Source: Selenia dentaria
Lineage: Eukaryota; Arthropoda; Insecta; Lepidoptera; Geometridae
Assembly: GCA_917880725.1 (NCBI GenBank)
Contig: OU862884.1
Span: 24,210,656 to 24,274,655 of the forward strand
Length of the DNA: 64,000 bases
Direction: 5' to 3'
Both the position numbers and the translations under genes were made by a program. Shown in pieces: positions 33,185-44,036 of this stretch. Numbering within the stretch: position 1 is the stretch's first letter; each line of letters opens with the position of its first letter. The notes under the pieces were generated by a model. That model made no database searches and was not told where the DNA came from. It worked only from the letters and a program-made list of their open reading frames with translations.

Positions 33185-34417
33185 AGATCCCAAGACCATG
33201 CTACATGAAGGGAAAGTACCTTAAATATTGTAGACTTTTAGTAGTAATACTTCATTCAAAGATTTTCTAAAAATTACTTGCTTCGTCTGGGAATTGAATT
33301 GACACAAATGTAAAAAAGAAGCACTCCATATTATAATACCAATCGAAAGAATTGACAATACATAATGTTTCCTCTTATGTAACATAGTATCTGAAAGAAA
33401 GGAATAACGTAAAATTAATAATTTGAATCAAATTAAAAATATACGTACTTAAAACTGCTGGAAGTCAATTGAATATGTATGGTAAATTAATTGATTAAAT
33501 GCTCAAAATGTGATTCTTCTTGTCATTAGCAAATCGTCAATCTTTTATTAAGTTCGCCGCCTGTTGAATTTCTTATCATATTATGATGAATACTCGATAT
33601 GGTATATCTCAATTCTGTTTATAACTCGCCCACGTTGTTGTATTGCTTGTCTACCGACTTCCAAAAAAGGAGGAGGTACTCAATTAGCCTGTGTTTTTTT
33701 ATGTTTGTTACCTCATAACTTTCGACTGGGTGAAACGATTCTCAAAATTATTTTTTATTTGAAATCTGGTGCTTCCCGTGTGGTCCCATTTAAATTTCAC
33801 TAAATTCGTTCCAGTAGTTTTTGAGATACACTCCAATAACAGATTTTTTCCAAAGTAATAGAATGGAAGTCTGTATAAATTTTTTCTAATTTCACTTGTT
33901 GTATAGAACATTTTTCACGTATCCTCATAAGAATTAATCTAGTTCTGGGAATCTAGCCGTTCATTAAATCGGTCCATTTGCACTAATCCAATTAGTTATA
34001 CATTCATTCAAAAACTGCTGCTCGCCGACTGTTATGAGCCGGAGCTCCTAGAAAATTAAGTGTTGCTCCGCCGCATAGAGATTTCTTACCTCGTCTCTTA
34101 AATTTTGAAGTTTTTTTCATCAATAATTTTAATCATATGTAATCAATATTTTACGTTATTCAATTCTTTTGAGTTACTAATTACTTAAGAGGAGTTATAA
34201 CTTTTTATCAATTCTTTCGATTGGCATGCATCATAATAAAAATACGGAGTGCTTCGTTTTTACATTTGAGTCGGTTCGATTCCCCTACGAAGGAAGTAAT
34301 ATTTAGAAAACCTTTGATTGCAGTATTACTATCTCTTAAAAAAAGGAAGTCTATTTTCAGCTATCTACAATATTAAAGGTACTTTCCCTTCATGTCGCAG
34401 TCTTGGGACGCCCTGTA
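33185..34417. mobile_element. 1.2-kb foldback element with about 200-bp inverted arms
   Basis: The left arm (33185-about 33382) holds CCAAGACCATGCTACATGAA, GGGAAAGTACCTTAAATATT and CCAATCGAAAGAATTGACAA. The right arm (about 34187-34417) is its diverged reverse complement, ending GTCTTGGGACGCCCTGTA. The outermost TACAGGGCG of the right arm has no left partner: the left end is truncated at a TACCGACTTCC fragment. The interior carries another MITE (33652-33875) and a GC-richer patch at about 34018-34075. No transposase. Confidence 0.65.
33652..33875 (+). mobile_element. TACCGACTTCC-type MITE, copy 1
   Basis: It begins TACCGACTTCCAAAAAAGGA and ends with a decayed complement (ATGGAAGTCTGTA). Internal landmarks are TTACCTCATAACTTTCGACT and GTGCTTCCCGTGTGGTCCCA. 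The same landmarks occur in inverted order at 36701-36906. Frames overlapping it on both strands are not genes. Confidence 0.7.
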
Positions 34418-35240
34418 TATACCAGACCAAAGTACGAACTCTTTGGGGAAATATACATTCTTGCGCATATATATGAAAAAGGCCCTTAGGACCTTTTTAC
34501 TGGTAATGACAACTATGAGTTGCGCCATCTGACGTTAACGATACAGTTACCGTCAAATCAATAGTTACCTACACCTCCGTTTTGGCGATTTGACGTTAAC
34601 TTTAGATGTTGCAACTCAACCCTTAGTAAAGTGTTACAAACAAATTTGCTTGATTTTGAAGTTAATAGTTTACGAAGAAATAATGTCAGGAAGCATATTA
34701 TAACTCAGAACAAATTCCACACAAAAAGTGGTCCTTCAAATCAAAACGACGTATGATCTCAAATACGAATTACTTCCGAGGTTACATATAGACATGTTCG
34801 GTGATTGGTTTAAATTTCAGTTCAAAAGCACGGATTGGTCCACGCGCTTACTGCAACGTCTACTATGGCAGCTGAGTCATAGCGGCGTGAACGATGTTAT
34901 TGATTTAGCACGACTTTTATTGGGTCATTTTTTTAAGGCAGTTACTCTTCCTGATATTATTTCTGCGTAGCATTCAGTACTTGTTTAGATAGAAAAGTAC
35001 TTGGAAAAATGCTGCTCTGTCATTCTTTCAAGAAGGAGTTCAGTTCAGTATGTCATTGGTCTAATGACCAATTTATTATATAATTTATTAATAAAATTAC
35101 CGTAGAATTTCCGTACATACTTTGTGCCAAAGACATGCTCTTTCAAACTTGTCTCTTCTAGCCTTCTAGCTGTTATCATTTATACAAAGCTATGTATGGG
35201 TTATATTTTTAATTGCTATTTATAATAATAAAATAGTTAA
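34418..35240. other. Non-coding, with an imperfect 24-bp inverted repeat
   Basis: GAGTTGCGCCATCTGACGTTA (trimmed: GAGTTGCGCCATCTGACGTT) near 34517 pairs with AACTTTAGATGTTGCAACTC near 34595, suggesting a small foldback. The 80-codon frame at 34728-34970 has no recognisable domain, although its composition is less biased than most chance frames here. Confidence 0.4.
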
Positions 35241-36200
35241 ATCTATACTAATATATAGAGGAAAAATTCGTTTGTTTGTTAAAATAGGGTAGATGACATA
35301 GTCAAAAATAAATTACAATGTAATGGTAACTTAATAGTAGTTGGAGCAAATAACTTAAACAATTAGAAAAAATAAAATTATTTGCATTCGTTCAACTAAA
35401 TTTTGAAGTAGCTGCTCTCCGCGGTTTCAAAACAAAATATGTACAAAAGTTTCTAAAAGTCACGTGACCAAAAACGGAAGTAGCTGCGGAAATGATGGTG
35501 ATAATGATAAAAACATGATAGTGTCGTGCCTTATCAACAGATTAAGAATCAAGCAAGTGAAGAAAGCATCTAGTATTATTGTTTTAAAATTAAATACATA
35601 CAAGGTCAAAGGACAAACTGTCAATCCATAAACACGATTATATTGTCGCAATCGCAAATAATAAGTTTGTTATACATTTTTTAAAATTCATTAAATACCT
35701 AAGTTTATAATTAATAATATTCAATAGTAAATTCGTTTTTGTTGTTATCACTGTTGTTAAACATTTATGGATTTAAGATTTTTTCTTTTTATGAATAAAA
35801 AAGGATCTTGACAGACAGACAGACAGACGAACAAACAACACAGTGATCCGATAAAGGTTGAGTTGTCCTTTTGATGTGGAAGACCCTACATAGAACAAAA
35901 AGTTAAAATAAAAACATCGTTTTTTAGTTTAGAGTCGTTTAAAAATATGCTATGTGTGTATTTCGGTGTCCTGATAATTTTACAATACAGTACAATAAAA
36001 AGGGGCAACAACCCTATTGTACAAGCTGCGCAACTACTAGACCGATTTGAAAAATTCTTTCACCATTAGAATCCTACATTATCTCTGATGAGCATAGGCT
36101 AAAAATTCTGATTCATCATCAACTTCATCCATCACCACGCGGGTGTAACCGCGGAGAATAGCTTGTACTATATACCTAAGCGGCAATTTGTCAATAGACG
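35241..36200. mobile_element. Cluster of retroposon tail fragments
   Basis: Minus-oriented tail start CTATACTAATATATAGAGGA at about 35246; head fragment GCTGCTCTCCGCGGTTTC at about 35411; a GACAGACAGACAGAC run with GTGATCCGATAAAGG at about 35810-35855; and an inverted copy at about 36030-36170 (AACTACTAGACCGATTTGAA .. CACCACGCGGGTGTAACCGC). Several nested or truncated insertions, none coding. Confidence 0.65.
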
Positions 36201-36700
36201 ATTGATTGCAGTTTTAGACAAAATTTAAACCAACTTAGAATTATAACGTAATTTATTGCTGCTTTAAATTAGACTATGTGTGTTCGTAATTCTTTTATTA
36301 TAAATTATTAGCTGTAGTATACCTGCTCAATTAAATCCAATATTTTGATTCGAAGAAAGATGCATCTTCGTGTGAAATGCGTGGGTAATTTCTGTTGTTC
36401 TTACGAATTGTGTAGAGATATGTAATTTAAAATAAGCATTTCTCGCAATGAAATGCCGAATTCATGTTTTGCGGAGATGTCACAACTGCCACATTTCCAG
36501 AGAAAGTATAATTGTAAAAGAAAGCTTTAAGGTGCTTTTACACTTAACGTATGTCATCCAAATTGTGTTATTATGCGATCTAGTGCATAGTAGTAGTAAT
36601 ATGTATCGTTTTGAATATAATGTCAAAGGCTTTTCCCCATTCAGTTAGTAAAAATTAAAAGTTAATAGGGACAATATAAAGTACAATTTGAAAAATTTAA
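36201..36700. other. AT-rich non-coding stretch
   Basis: The 66-codon frame at 36448-36648 shows no domain. Nothing else recognised. Confidence 0.45.
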
Positions 36701-36906
36701 TACCGACTTCCATTCTATTCAGATATTGGCGTGTAACTCAAAAACTACCAGACCGAATTTGATGAAATTAATGGGATCACACGGGAAGCACCAGTTTTTA
36801 AACAAAGAAATAACTTTTAGAATCGATTCACCCTATCGAAAGTTATGAGGTAACAAACATAAAAAAAGTAGTCGCTTGAGTACCTCCTCCTTTTTGGAAG
36901 TCGGTA
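36701..36906 (-). mobile_element. TACCGACTTCC-type MITE, copy 2 (inverted)
   Basis: It starts TACCGACTTCCATTCTATTC and ends TTTTTGGAAGTCGGTA. Internal sequence GGGATCACACGGGAAGCACC and CGAAAGTTATGAGGTAACAA is the reverse complement of copy 1. Both ends are better preserved here than in copy 1. Confidence 0.75.
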
Positions 36907-37224
36907 GAAAAGTGTTTGCAGGTCCAATAATATATAAAGGCAATCAAGTCACTCGCCTGATGGTCACTTTACTACTTTTATAACAGCTGCAGTAGGTACG
37001 TACCTATCATCTAAAGTGTTACTTTTTTGGTAACTATGTTAAATGACTTTAGTTCAGTAGTATGATCGCTTCAGCGCAGATCGTTATAGCGCTTCTTACT
37101 CTAGTCCAACAGATTTATTGTTTCTAATCTGTACATCAGTAGGTAATATTTGTATGCAAACATTACATCTCAGAGAAATAATATTTGATACTCCGGATAT
37201 ATTTTATACATTGCAATTCTTATT
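36907..37224. other. Non-coding spacer
   Basis: A patch near 36940-36965 (GGCAATCAAGTCACTCGCCT) resembles a degraded lepidopteran repeat. No gene. Confidence 0.4.
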
Positions 37225-37330
37225 TTAGCAACAAAAATTCACATCTTTCGGGATTCGATTCCGTGTCTTCCGACAATCCGTGTCAGGCGCCATGACCACT
37301 AGGCCACCGAGGCACGAAGTCCGAGCATCG
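37225..37330 (-). mobile_element. tRNA-derived SINE head
   Basis: Read on the minus strand: GCCTCGGTGGCCTAGTGGTC (box A) followed by CGGAATCGAATCCCG (box B) with tRNA-like spacing. The ends do not form an acceptor stem, so it is a retroposon and not a tRNA gene. Confidence 0.65.
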
Positions 37331-38177
37331 CATTTTATCTCTCTATTTGATTTTAGCCATCGTCTGGAGATGGATGTGAATTTTTCTCTCTAAATTTGCA
37401 TTGCATTTATCGCTAAGCAGGCGTTTGTGCTTTAAAAGTCATATTATAAAAATAATATTTTACATACGTCCTGTGGCTCTACCAGCTCTTTAAATTAATT
37501 TGGCGCAAGCACCTTTACACTCGTAATTGTCGGGGAAAAAATCTGGGAAGATTATATTTCTGGAAAAAACATAAGATTGATCCGTCACGTATGTCACCTT
37601 AATTAGTGACACGTTTAGAGAATTTGAGTTGAGGGACTCAGGGTATTGAAAATTGGTGCTTATCATATGAAAACCTTGGCCCCCTTATATTTTAAGAAAT
37701 ACCAGTTGTATGCGTTGCAATATATCTTTTTCAGGTATGAAATCACAAATACAAAGCAGACTCGTTTTACTTTTGTTAGAGACTTTCGCGAGAGTGAAAT
37801 ATAACAATTCAACAAAGTTTCATTGTAATCGGATAAACGGTAAAGCAACGAACAAACAAATTAATGTCAATTTAAATGTTGTAATATTAAGTTTGACGCT
37901 AGGATTAATTAATAAAATCAGTACAAGTAAAGACAATACATACAAATAATATTACTGAAAACATATATACAAATAGAACTTTAAACCTAAATAGTTTACC
38001 TATTAAATAACCAATTTACTATTTTAAGGAATAATAAAATAAAGAAGGAATTTAGATTGTACTCAATAACATTTAAGAATACTCTAAACTAGTTACACTT
38101 AAAAAATATTTTTTTGTTATGGATTAATTAATTAATTAATTAATTTGTTAAGAAGATAGTGTTGTTCCTATCCCTAG
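37331..38177. other. AT-rich non-coding stretch downstream of the receptor gene
   Basis: Contains a TTAATTAATTAATTAATTAA run near 38127. No gene recognised; the overlapping 60- to 79-codon frames at 37663-37949 lie on opposite strands and have no domain. Confidence 0.5.
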
Positions 38178-38183
38178 TTTATT
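38178..38183 (-). terminator. Polyadenylation signal for the receptor gene
   Basis: AATAAA on the minus strand, about 10 bases past the TGA stop at 38193-38195. Such a short 3' untranslated region is unusual for an animal gene but possible for a compact one. Confidence 0.35.
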
Positions 38184-38192
38184 AACCCTTCG

Positions 38193-39068
38193 TCATTTTG
38201 ACCTACAGCACAAATCCCGCCACATCGTACGATTTGATTTCAGCATCAGAAAACAAACACTTACAGTTATAGTTTGAATGACGGGTAAAGTTAATACAAT
38301 AAGTTTAACATAAAACAGCATCGTAAGCACTTTTAAAACAACACAAGGTAACACCATTGATCCGCTCATCAAAAAAGTAAATGTGGCCACTTGAACTTTC
38401 TGCTTGAATCTCGTCCTATTTATAAACATCGTCTTTTTGAACAGGCCAAACAACACCCTAATATAAATCAACAAGTTACACAAAAACAGTATAAGAATGA
38501 AATAATAATTATTACGGACCACAAATATGTTTAACTTAAATAAGTATTTGTCCATAAGGTCCAATATTGTATGTATCAACGGTGCGCCCCAAGCAAACAT
38601 GTTACATTTGAGCACTTTTCGCGTAATATTGCTGGAAAAAACATTCACTATATCCACGTAGGAAATAATTGATGCTATAAATAACCAACACGTAAATGAG
38701 TTTATAGAAAAATACAATACATGGTCATAGACGCTTACAACATCACAAATATCTATAAATAAAAGCGTATACAACGTTGTATAACACATTATAAGATTGA
38801 GGAACACGTAGGTTCTTAATGAACGCCATTTAGGTATCATAATCCATGATAATAGTGCCAGTATACAAGTTATTACAGCTAATAGAGCAGCAAACCCAAC
38901 CAGACTCAAGAAAAACATGGTCACAATAACTTCTTGTTCATCATAAGTTCCTGAGTAGTTGCCTTGATCCTCCCAATTATATGAATTGTTGTAAAGAACG
39001 AATATTGAACTATTTGAGCTATTATCAGTGGTATTCATATAGTTGTCTTCTTGTAGATCCATTATCAA
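38193..39068 (-). CDS. Seven-transmembrane receptor-like protein, probably class B/Methuselah-like, intronless
   Basis: The 291-residue protein has an N-terminal extracellular stretch of about 45 residues carrying five N-glycosylation sequons (within MNTTDNSSNSS, NNS, NYS), then seven hydrophobic segments at about 47-77, 84-106, 117-143, 154-172, 187-210, 225-250 and 252-276, and a short basic tail with Cys-Cys (WRDLCCRSK). KWRSLRTYVFLNLIM before and in segment 2, CWLFIASIISYVDIV in segment 3 and AWGAPLIHTILDL in segment 4 recall the class B (secretin/Methuselah/adhesion) pattern, but the large ectodomain of those receptors is missing. I start at 39068 (MIMD); 39062 is an alternative start. 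One uninterrupted exon in a repeat-rich region suggests a retrogene or a fast-evolving intronless family. It would act at the plasma membrane. The ligand is unknown. A transporter-like or chemosensory 7TM identity is less likely given segments 2-4. Confidence 0.6.
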   Translation of the reverse strand: MIMDLQEDNYMNTTDNSSNSSIFVLYNNSYNWEDQGNYSGTYDEQEVIVTMFFLSLVGFAALLAVITCILALLSWIMIPKWRSLRTYVFLNLIMCYTTLYTLLFIDICDVVSVYDHVLYFSINSFTCWLFIASIISYVDIVNVFSSNITRKVLKCNMFAWGAPLIHTILDLMDKYLFKLNIFVVRNNYYFILILFLCNLLIYIRVLFGLFKKTMFINRTRFKQKVQVATFTFLMSGSMVLPCVVLKVLTMLFYVKLIVLTLPVIQTITVSVCFLMLKSNRTMWRDLCCRSK

Positions 39069-39118
39069 TACTTAGTTGAAATTAGCTTCAGAAGCAACCT
39101 TTTTTTCTTTTAAAAATA

Positions 39119-39126
39119 TATTTATA
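39119..39126 (-). promoter_or_regulatory. TATA-like box upstream of the receptor gene
   Basis: TATAAATA on the minus strand, about 51-58 bases upstream of the ATG at 39068. The spacing would leave a 5' untranslated region of about 20-30 bases. In such AT-rich DNA a chance match is quite possible. Confidence 0.3.
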
Positions 39127-40659
39127 AGTTATTTTAATAATAACTAAAGCGACATCAGACCGCTTGATACTGGTTAATATAATTTGTGAGAGTGAGATTA
39201 GGTTGGGTACCTAAGCTACATTAAGCTACAGCCCAATCCCAATTAAAATTTAGGGTTCCGCCCATAGGTTTTTATTACACGAGTTATTGTATTTTTAGGC
39301 ATCAATACTATTTACTGAGGCTAGGCACGATTCCCTACTTTTTAATTGATAATACATAGATGTATTGACAATACATATGGGTCAGGCCGTAGATTTTGCC
39401 ACAAATAGCACAAAGGTGACGTACAATTTTCAACGAGTCGATGGCGTAGAGTGACGCAAAAACAGTAACAGTAAAATAGTAAAGGTGTTTTTATATATAG
39501 GCGCTTTTTTCAAACAGCGCTAGGAAGCCTCAGAATTTGCGATTTTATCATAGTTAGGTGGCGCCACCATCACTTAACATCTTAGACAAAAATAAAATAT
39601 TAAATAAATTTATTTGGACAAAAATAAATGTATTTCCTGTGGAGATGAGATTCTTTTATTTATAGACACGATCTTTTCGAAATCCACTTAAAAGTATTTG
39701 GTGACCACCATTTTCCGTTTAGTAGACTTAGGAAACTGTGTACAGTATACAATTTATTGGTTTATTCAAATAAATATTCCTCATATCGTATTGGACTAAA
39801 GGAAAATATTACCTTCCCTCTTATTCATAATGGTTTCATAAACCTGACATAAGTTTATCAAACGTCATTAGTACCGTCATTATTATTATTAATAATGGCA
39901 TTATTATCAACCACAAACGTATATAGAGCAAAGTGGCATAATGAAATATTTGCGCAACCACACGCACGGAAAATTGATAATAAATCTAAAAGCAGGCTCT
40001 TTTATAGTCTCTTTTATAGACTGAAAACTTAAAATGTTGTTGTTAAATGGTGCGCAACAACAATTATATATTAATTGAATATTTATTACAAAAATCCCCT
40101 CCGCAAAAAATTGACACATTACACTCCGAAACGAAGTTGAAATCCAACTGATAGAAATATGGCAAACCCTGCTAATGTTTTTACCACAAAATGCGCAATA
40201 AAAGTAGCGCAAAAACAGATTTTGTTTAGTTTTTTGGAACATTTTTGATATGTATAATTTTTTCATAGGAAACACGTAATTATATTAAAAAGGTGGCTAG
40301 CTTACTATTATTTTATAGCGTCCAATCAAACGGATGCGATTTTTTTTTAATTTGCCTTTGAGCAATATGCACTACTACCGAAGCAGATTCGCGTTTTTTA
40401 CAATAATTTCGTAATTTATGTAGAAAAATATCATATAAGTTACGAATTTCTAAGTTTATTAACTTATTCAAATACTTTTAATGGCCGTGGCTCACTATTT
40501 AGTAGGGAATATTGTAGTCCAATGCAGTGATTGAGATATACAATAGATACACGATCCCAATAAAGTCACTACTGCTTTCTGGAGGAGCAGAAATATACTA
40601 CGGGATTCCCCTTGCTACGATTCTCTTTTGCATAATTCACTCTTATTATATTATTTATG
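39127..40659. other. AT-rich non-coding stretch
   Basis: A patch with GGTTCCGCCCATAGG (about 39250) resembles the GGGTTCCG tails of lepidopteran retroposons (compare 62085). GGTGGCGCCACC at about 39560 is a 12-bp palindrome. The 122-codon minus frame at 39907-40275 has no recognisable domain and probably is a chance frame. Confidence 0.45.
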
Positions 40660-41000
40660 TAGACTATGGTCGTTCATACTGGATAGGTACTTTGAACTTT
40701 GAGTAGGCGGTTGGTGTCGGGGAGTAGACGGTCGCCACAGGACTAGCGCTGCTGAACAGACGGTCCGTCTAGTAGTGAATTACCATGTACCCGGAAGTAG
40801 GAAGCCTGCTGCGCTAGCAACACGCCCAGTCAGGCAAGTTTTATACCTATTCGATAGCAAGCTTCCTGTTCATGAAAGCAACAGTATCAAATCACTTCAG
40901 TTTCGAAGCAGAATATCTAGTTACGGCGGTACACACCAAGGTGTCTTAGAGAAGAATAGTAGGTACTACTTGGTATTCCATGTCTTCGTCAAATGACCCT
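40660..41000 (+). repeat. Degraded interspersed repeat
   Basis: CAGACGGTCCGTCTAGTAGT and nearby GC-richer sequence resemble a lepidopteran repeat containing CAGACGGTCCGCCTGATGG. The 73-codon frame at 40775-40996 runs through it and is not considered a gene. Confidence 0.4.
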
Positions 41001-42139
41001 GACACCACGTGTAAGAATTAGCTTAGGTAAGTTTACTGGGCCGCCCTCCAAATTCTTCAGTTTATAGTATCGGTAAAATAAATTATAAAACTTCCAAAAT
41101 GAGCAACCCCCTTTGCCATTAAATGTAACAAATTACCATTTATCTATAATCATGGTCTTAATGAGCTTATTAAATGATAAAAGTAGAAATAATACAATAC
41201 AATATACAATATAGATAGTGATATCAATGTTTCATTATTATATTGGTGATTGGAGCGTTTTGTGAACCGATGCAAATGTGTAATAAATGTGCAAATGTAT
41301 ATATATATATATATATTCATTATATATATATATAATATGTAATGACTAATGGTAATAATGAATGCATAGTTATAGACAAACCAACTGGTAAGTATATAAC
41401 ACATTAAGAAAATCTCGTTTCAGGTTCGTATACGTTTACCGTTTTCGTAGGGGCAGTGGCACAATTGTGTCGCTTAACTTCGAACTCGGATAAATCCAAT
41501 TCTGAGAATTGTTAAGATTTTGGTTTCATAACAAAGGGTAAAAAAATATTTTAAACAATTTTATCAGTTGCGTATAAATCCGCATGGTTTTTGAGAAATA
41601 AACCGTCAAAATCATAAGATTTTATTAAAGTCAGATCCACGGGACAGTTTATTTCAAATTTAGTTAAATCCACGAGAGCCAATCAGTGAATTGCGTTTGT
41701 TCAACATGGCCGTCAGTCGACGGAAACTCTGCCACAGTAGCAACGTACACTCCCGCTTTTATAGTTTATTTTTATTTTTTAGACAGTTCCCATGGATTAT
41801 TTAAATAAAAATTGTGTCACCAAGTAAAGCCCGCAAGCGGCCTAATATATAACTTCTATAAATCCAAAATGAACGTCTAAAGTATTAGATATACTTCTTA
41901 GTTGAGGTGTGATTAAGATATTACTAGGCGCAAGAAAATCCTGTTAAAAGTTAGAGTTTCTGCTAAAAATATCCTCTAGTAGAAGAGTGGCTCATTGTCC
42001 AAATTAATCATTATAGTGTCTTTACGTCATTATGACAATAATCAGTCACTCATACAATCATTCGGTCGGTAAGTACAACTTTTTTGCCGTAAAGGGAAGG
42101 AGTACAATATTACATCCACCGTCGGAATGCGAACTGTAA
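41001..42139. other. AT-rich non-coding stretch with (AT)n
   Basis: (AT)n runs at about 41289-41336. No gene recognised. The 84-codon minus frame here is largely an (AT)n translation. Confidence 0.5.
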
Positions 42140-42260
42140 GAGGCGAGGAATCCCGGCCTGTTAGGTGGTAGGCCTCTTGTGCAAAAGGCTGTCTAGTTTG
42201 GCACCACCGCAGAGCCAGATATTCTGCCGAGAAGCAATAGTGCGCAACCATAGTATTAGA
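42140..42260 (+). repeat. Interspersed repeat fragment
   Basis: GGCACCACCGCAGAGCCAGA then TATTCTGCCGAGAAGCAATA is a piece of the same broad repeat that contributes TTCTACCGCTGAGCAGTAAT at 29.69 kb, a family I recall as common in Lepidoptera. The overlapping 107-codon minus frame is an antisense shadow. Confidence 0.5.
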
Positions 42261-42660
42261 TTGTGAGGAATATGAAGCAAGTGAAATTACTATTTTTTGG
42301 TTTTGGCCTCGAGGTGCAGAGCGCAGAAGATTGCAACGACACGTAAAACTACAGTTTTCTAACATAGTAAAATTATGGTTTTACTATGGTTCTAAGTTAT
42401 GTGGGCCTAGTACATGTGAAACAGTACAAACTTCCAATTATCTGGGGCAACTGTAACACAGATAGTGCAACTGTCATGGGCAAGCGTATAGTGCTTAACA
42501 TTAGTCTCACGACTTACTTTACTCACACTGCGACTTTAATTGTATTCAAAACACTATTAACTAAAAAAACTTACATTACTTTTTTATGTTGATTTGACGG
42601 TTTAACTTACGCAGTAGGTATAGTCGAATATCTCGACCGGTTTCATGACCGTCCGGGCCA
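42261..42660. other. Non-coding stretch
   Basis: A short 68-codon plus frame (42386-42592) with no domain. Nothing else recognised. Confidence 0.4.
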
Positions 42661-42715
42661 CTTCTTCATGGAGTACTAGCGCGAACGCAGCCGGGTGCGC
42701 AAGTACTCTAGTACA
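42661..42715. repeat. Foldback fragment with inverted core (copy B)
   Basis: Shares CTTCTTCATGGAGTA with position 1. Arms GAGTACT and AGTACTC flank a core GCGAACGCAGCCGGGTGCGC, which is the exact reverse complement of the core at about 20 bases into the window. Core and arms make a strong hairpin. Confidence 0.65.
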
Positions 42716-42899
42716 TAAAACATATTACGTTAATAAATAAGTTTAAGATATTTGGCGAGCTATCTAACTTTTCAAACGCTGTCCCGGAACAGTCTCTTAA
42801 CACTATTGCTTAAAAGAATTAGGAAATGAATGAATTCTTTAAATATGGATCTTATTTTAGATCCAACAACTATAAGATAAGTACCGGTACCTACCTACC

Positions 42900-42960
42900 G
42901 AAAGTATAAGTACAGAAAAACAACGAGGTACCTATGTTGTTTTTCTGTACTTATACTTTC
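42900..42960. repeat. Perfect 25-bp hairpin
   Basis: Arms 42900-42924 (GAAAGTATAAGTACAGAAAA plus ACAAC) and 42936-42960 are exact reverse complements around an 11-base loop (GAGGTACCTAT). A partial third copy (CTTATACTTTTCTGTAATTA) follows at about 42968. It could be a foldback remnant or small-RNA hairpin. No evidence of expression. Confidence 0.7.
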
Positions 42961-43799
42961 TGTTTTTCTTATACTTTTCTGTAATTAAGTACCTACTTAT
43001 GTTGTTATTCTTTTTAATATGTTAAAATAAACGAGTAGGAAGAAGTTATTCTTCTAGTTTAGTTTCCTAAACATATGTAGGTAGGTAATTCGAACTCATA
43101 ATCATACTTATAATAGACAACAGAAAATATTCTCGTGTTTAAATAAGAAATAAAAAATATAGATTATGTATACATTTAATTATTATGTAAGTATTGTATA
43201 ATCGAGATAACTGCACAAGAGATAAACTACACTTTTCAATTAAATCAATACGTAACCAGAGAATACGTGCCAAATCGTTTGATCTCTTACATGTTCATTG
43301 AAGGACTGTTTACTTATTGGTATCAAGAAATTTGCTAATAATTACTCGTTATTATTAAGTACATACAGAATTGAATTATTATACCTATAGGTATTTTGTT
43401 TTAAATGAAACTCGTCAATTCACCAGTCGCCCATATTTTCCCAATCATCAAAATCAGCCCATTTTGTTCCCACTGCTTTACGTTTGCCCATGGCAGTTGC
43501 AGTGTGATCCAGAGCATAAGAACTGTAGTTATTTTTAGCGTGGCTCTGCACTGTTCTCACCACTCGAGACATTGTCCCTTCACACCCTAAGAATACACAT
43601 AATTATCGTGCACTTTTGCTGCGCGGTAGGCACTGCGGTGGTACAAACTAAGTCGGACCTAAGTCCGACGACAAAACGAATTACCTACTTTTTCAGTGAC
43701 TGCGACTGACTAAACCGCAGGGTCTACAAACATCACATTTCGGCATTCCGTAGAGCGAGAGAGAGAGGGTGATCAAATACGTAGGTACCCGACTCGGTA
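42961..43799. other. Non-coding stretch
   Basis: At about 43445-43470 AATCAGCCCATTTTGTTCCC matches the start of the repeat at 57.65 kb. A 7-bp hairpin GTCGGAC-CTAA-GTCCGAC lies at about 43651-43668, and (GA)n at about 43756-43768. No gene. Confidence 0.45.
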
Positions 43800-44036
43800 C
43801 CCACATAAGTTAATAGCACCACCGTGGAAACTGAAAATCTTCTGGCTGAGTGCCATCTGCGCTCCGGACGGGTGACGTTCAAAAAAAAACTGAAAATGTA
43901 CAAAACTGGACCTTTTCATATGTCGAGAAAAATTTATAATAAAATTCCAAAGAACATAAAATCCATTCAAAATGATAACAATATATTCTTTACATTCTTA
44001 CATTCTTACATGACATTTGCAAGAGAGTAGTAAGTA
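43800..44036 (+). pseudogene. LINE reverse transcriptase C-terminal remnant
   Basis: A frame at 43824-44030 contains HLRSGRVTFKKKLKMYKTGP and HMSRKIYNKIPKNIKSI. This resembles the last part of CR1/Jockey-group LINE proteins, where a region of the form (Y/F)..IYN.LP..IK is followed by a short Phe-rich end. No catalytic region is present, and the remnant is not intact. Confidence 0.5.

Noticed and set aside
39907..40275. 122-codon minus-strand frame
   Set aside because: No domain, Phe/Ile/Ser-rich from AT bias, no promoter or splice context, and no related sequence in the window.
41289..41336. (AT)n palindromic region as a functional element
   Set aside because: Simple microsatellite with no further structure.
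42042..42365. 107-codon minus-strand frame
   Set aside because: It overlaps a repeat fragment on the plus strand and shows no domain.
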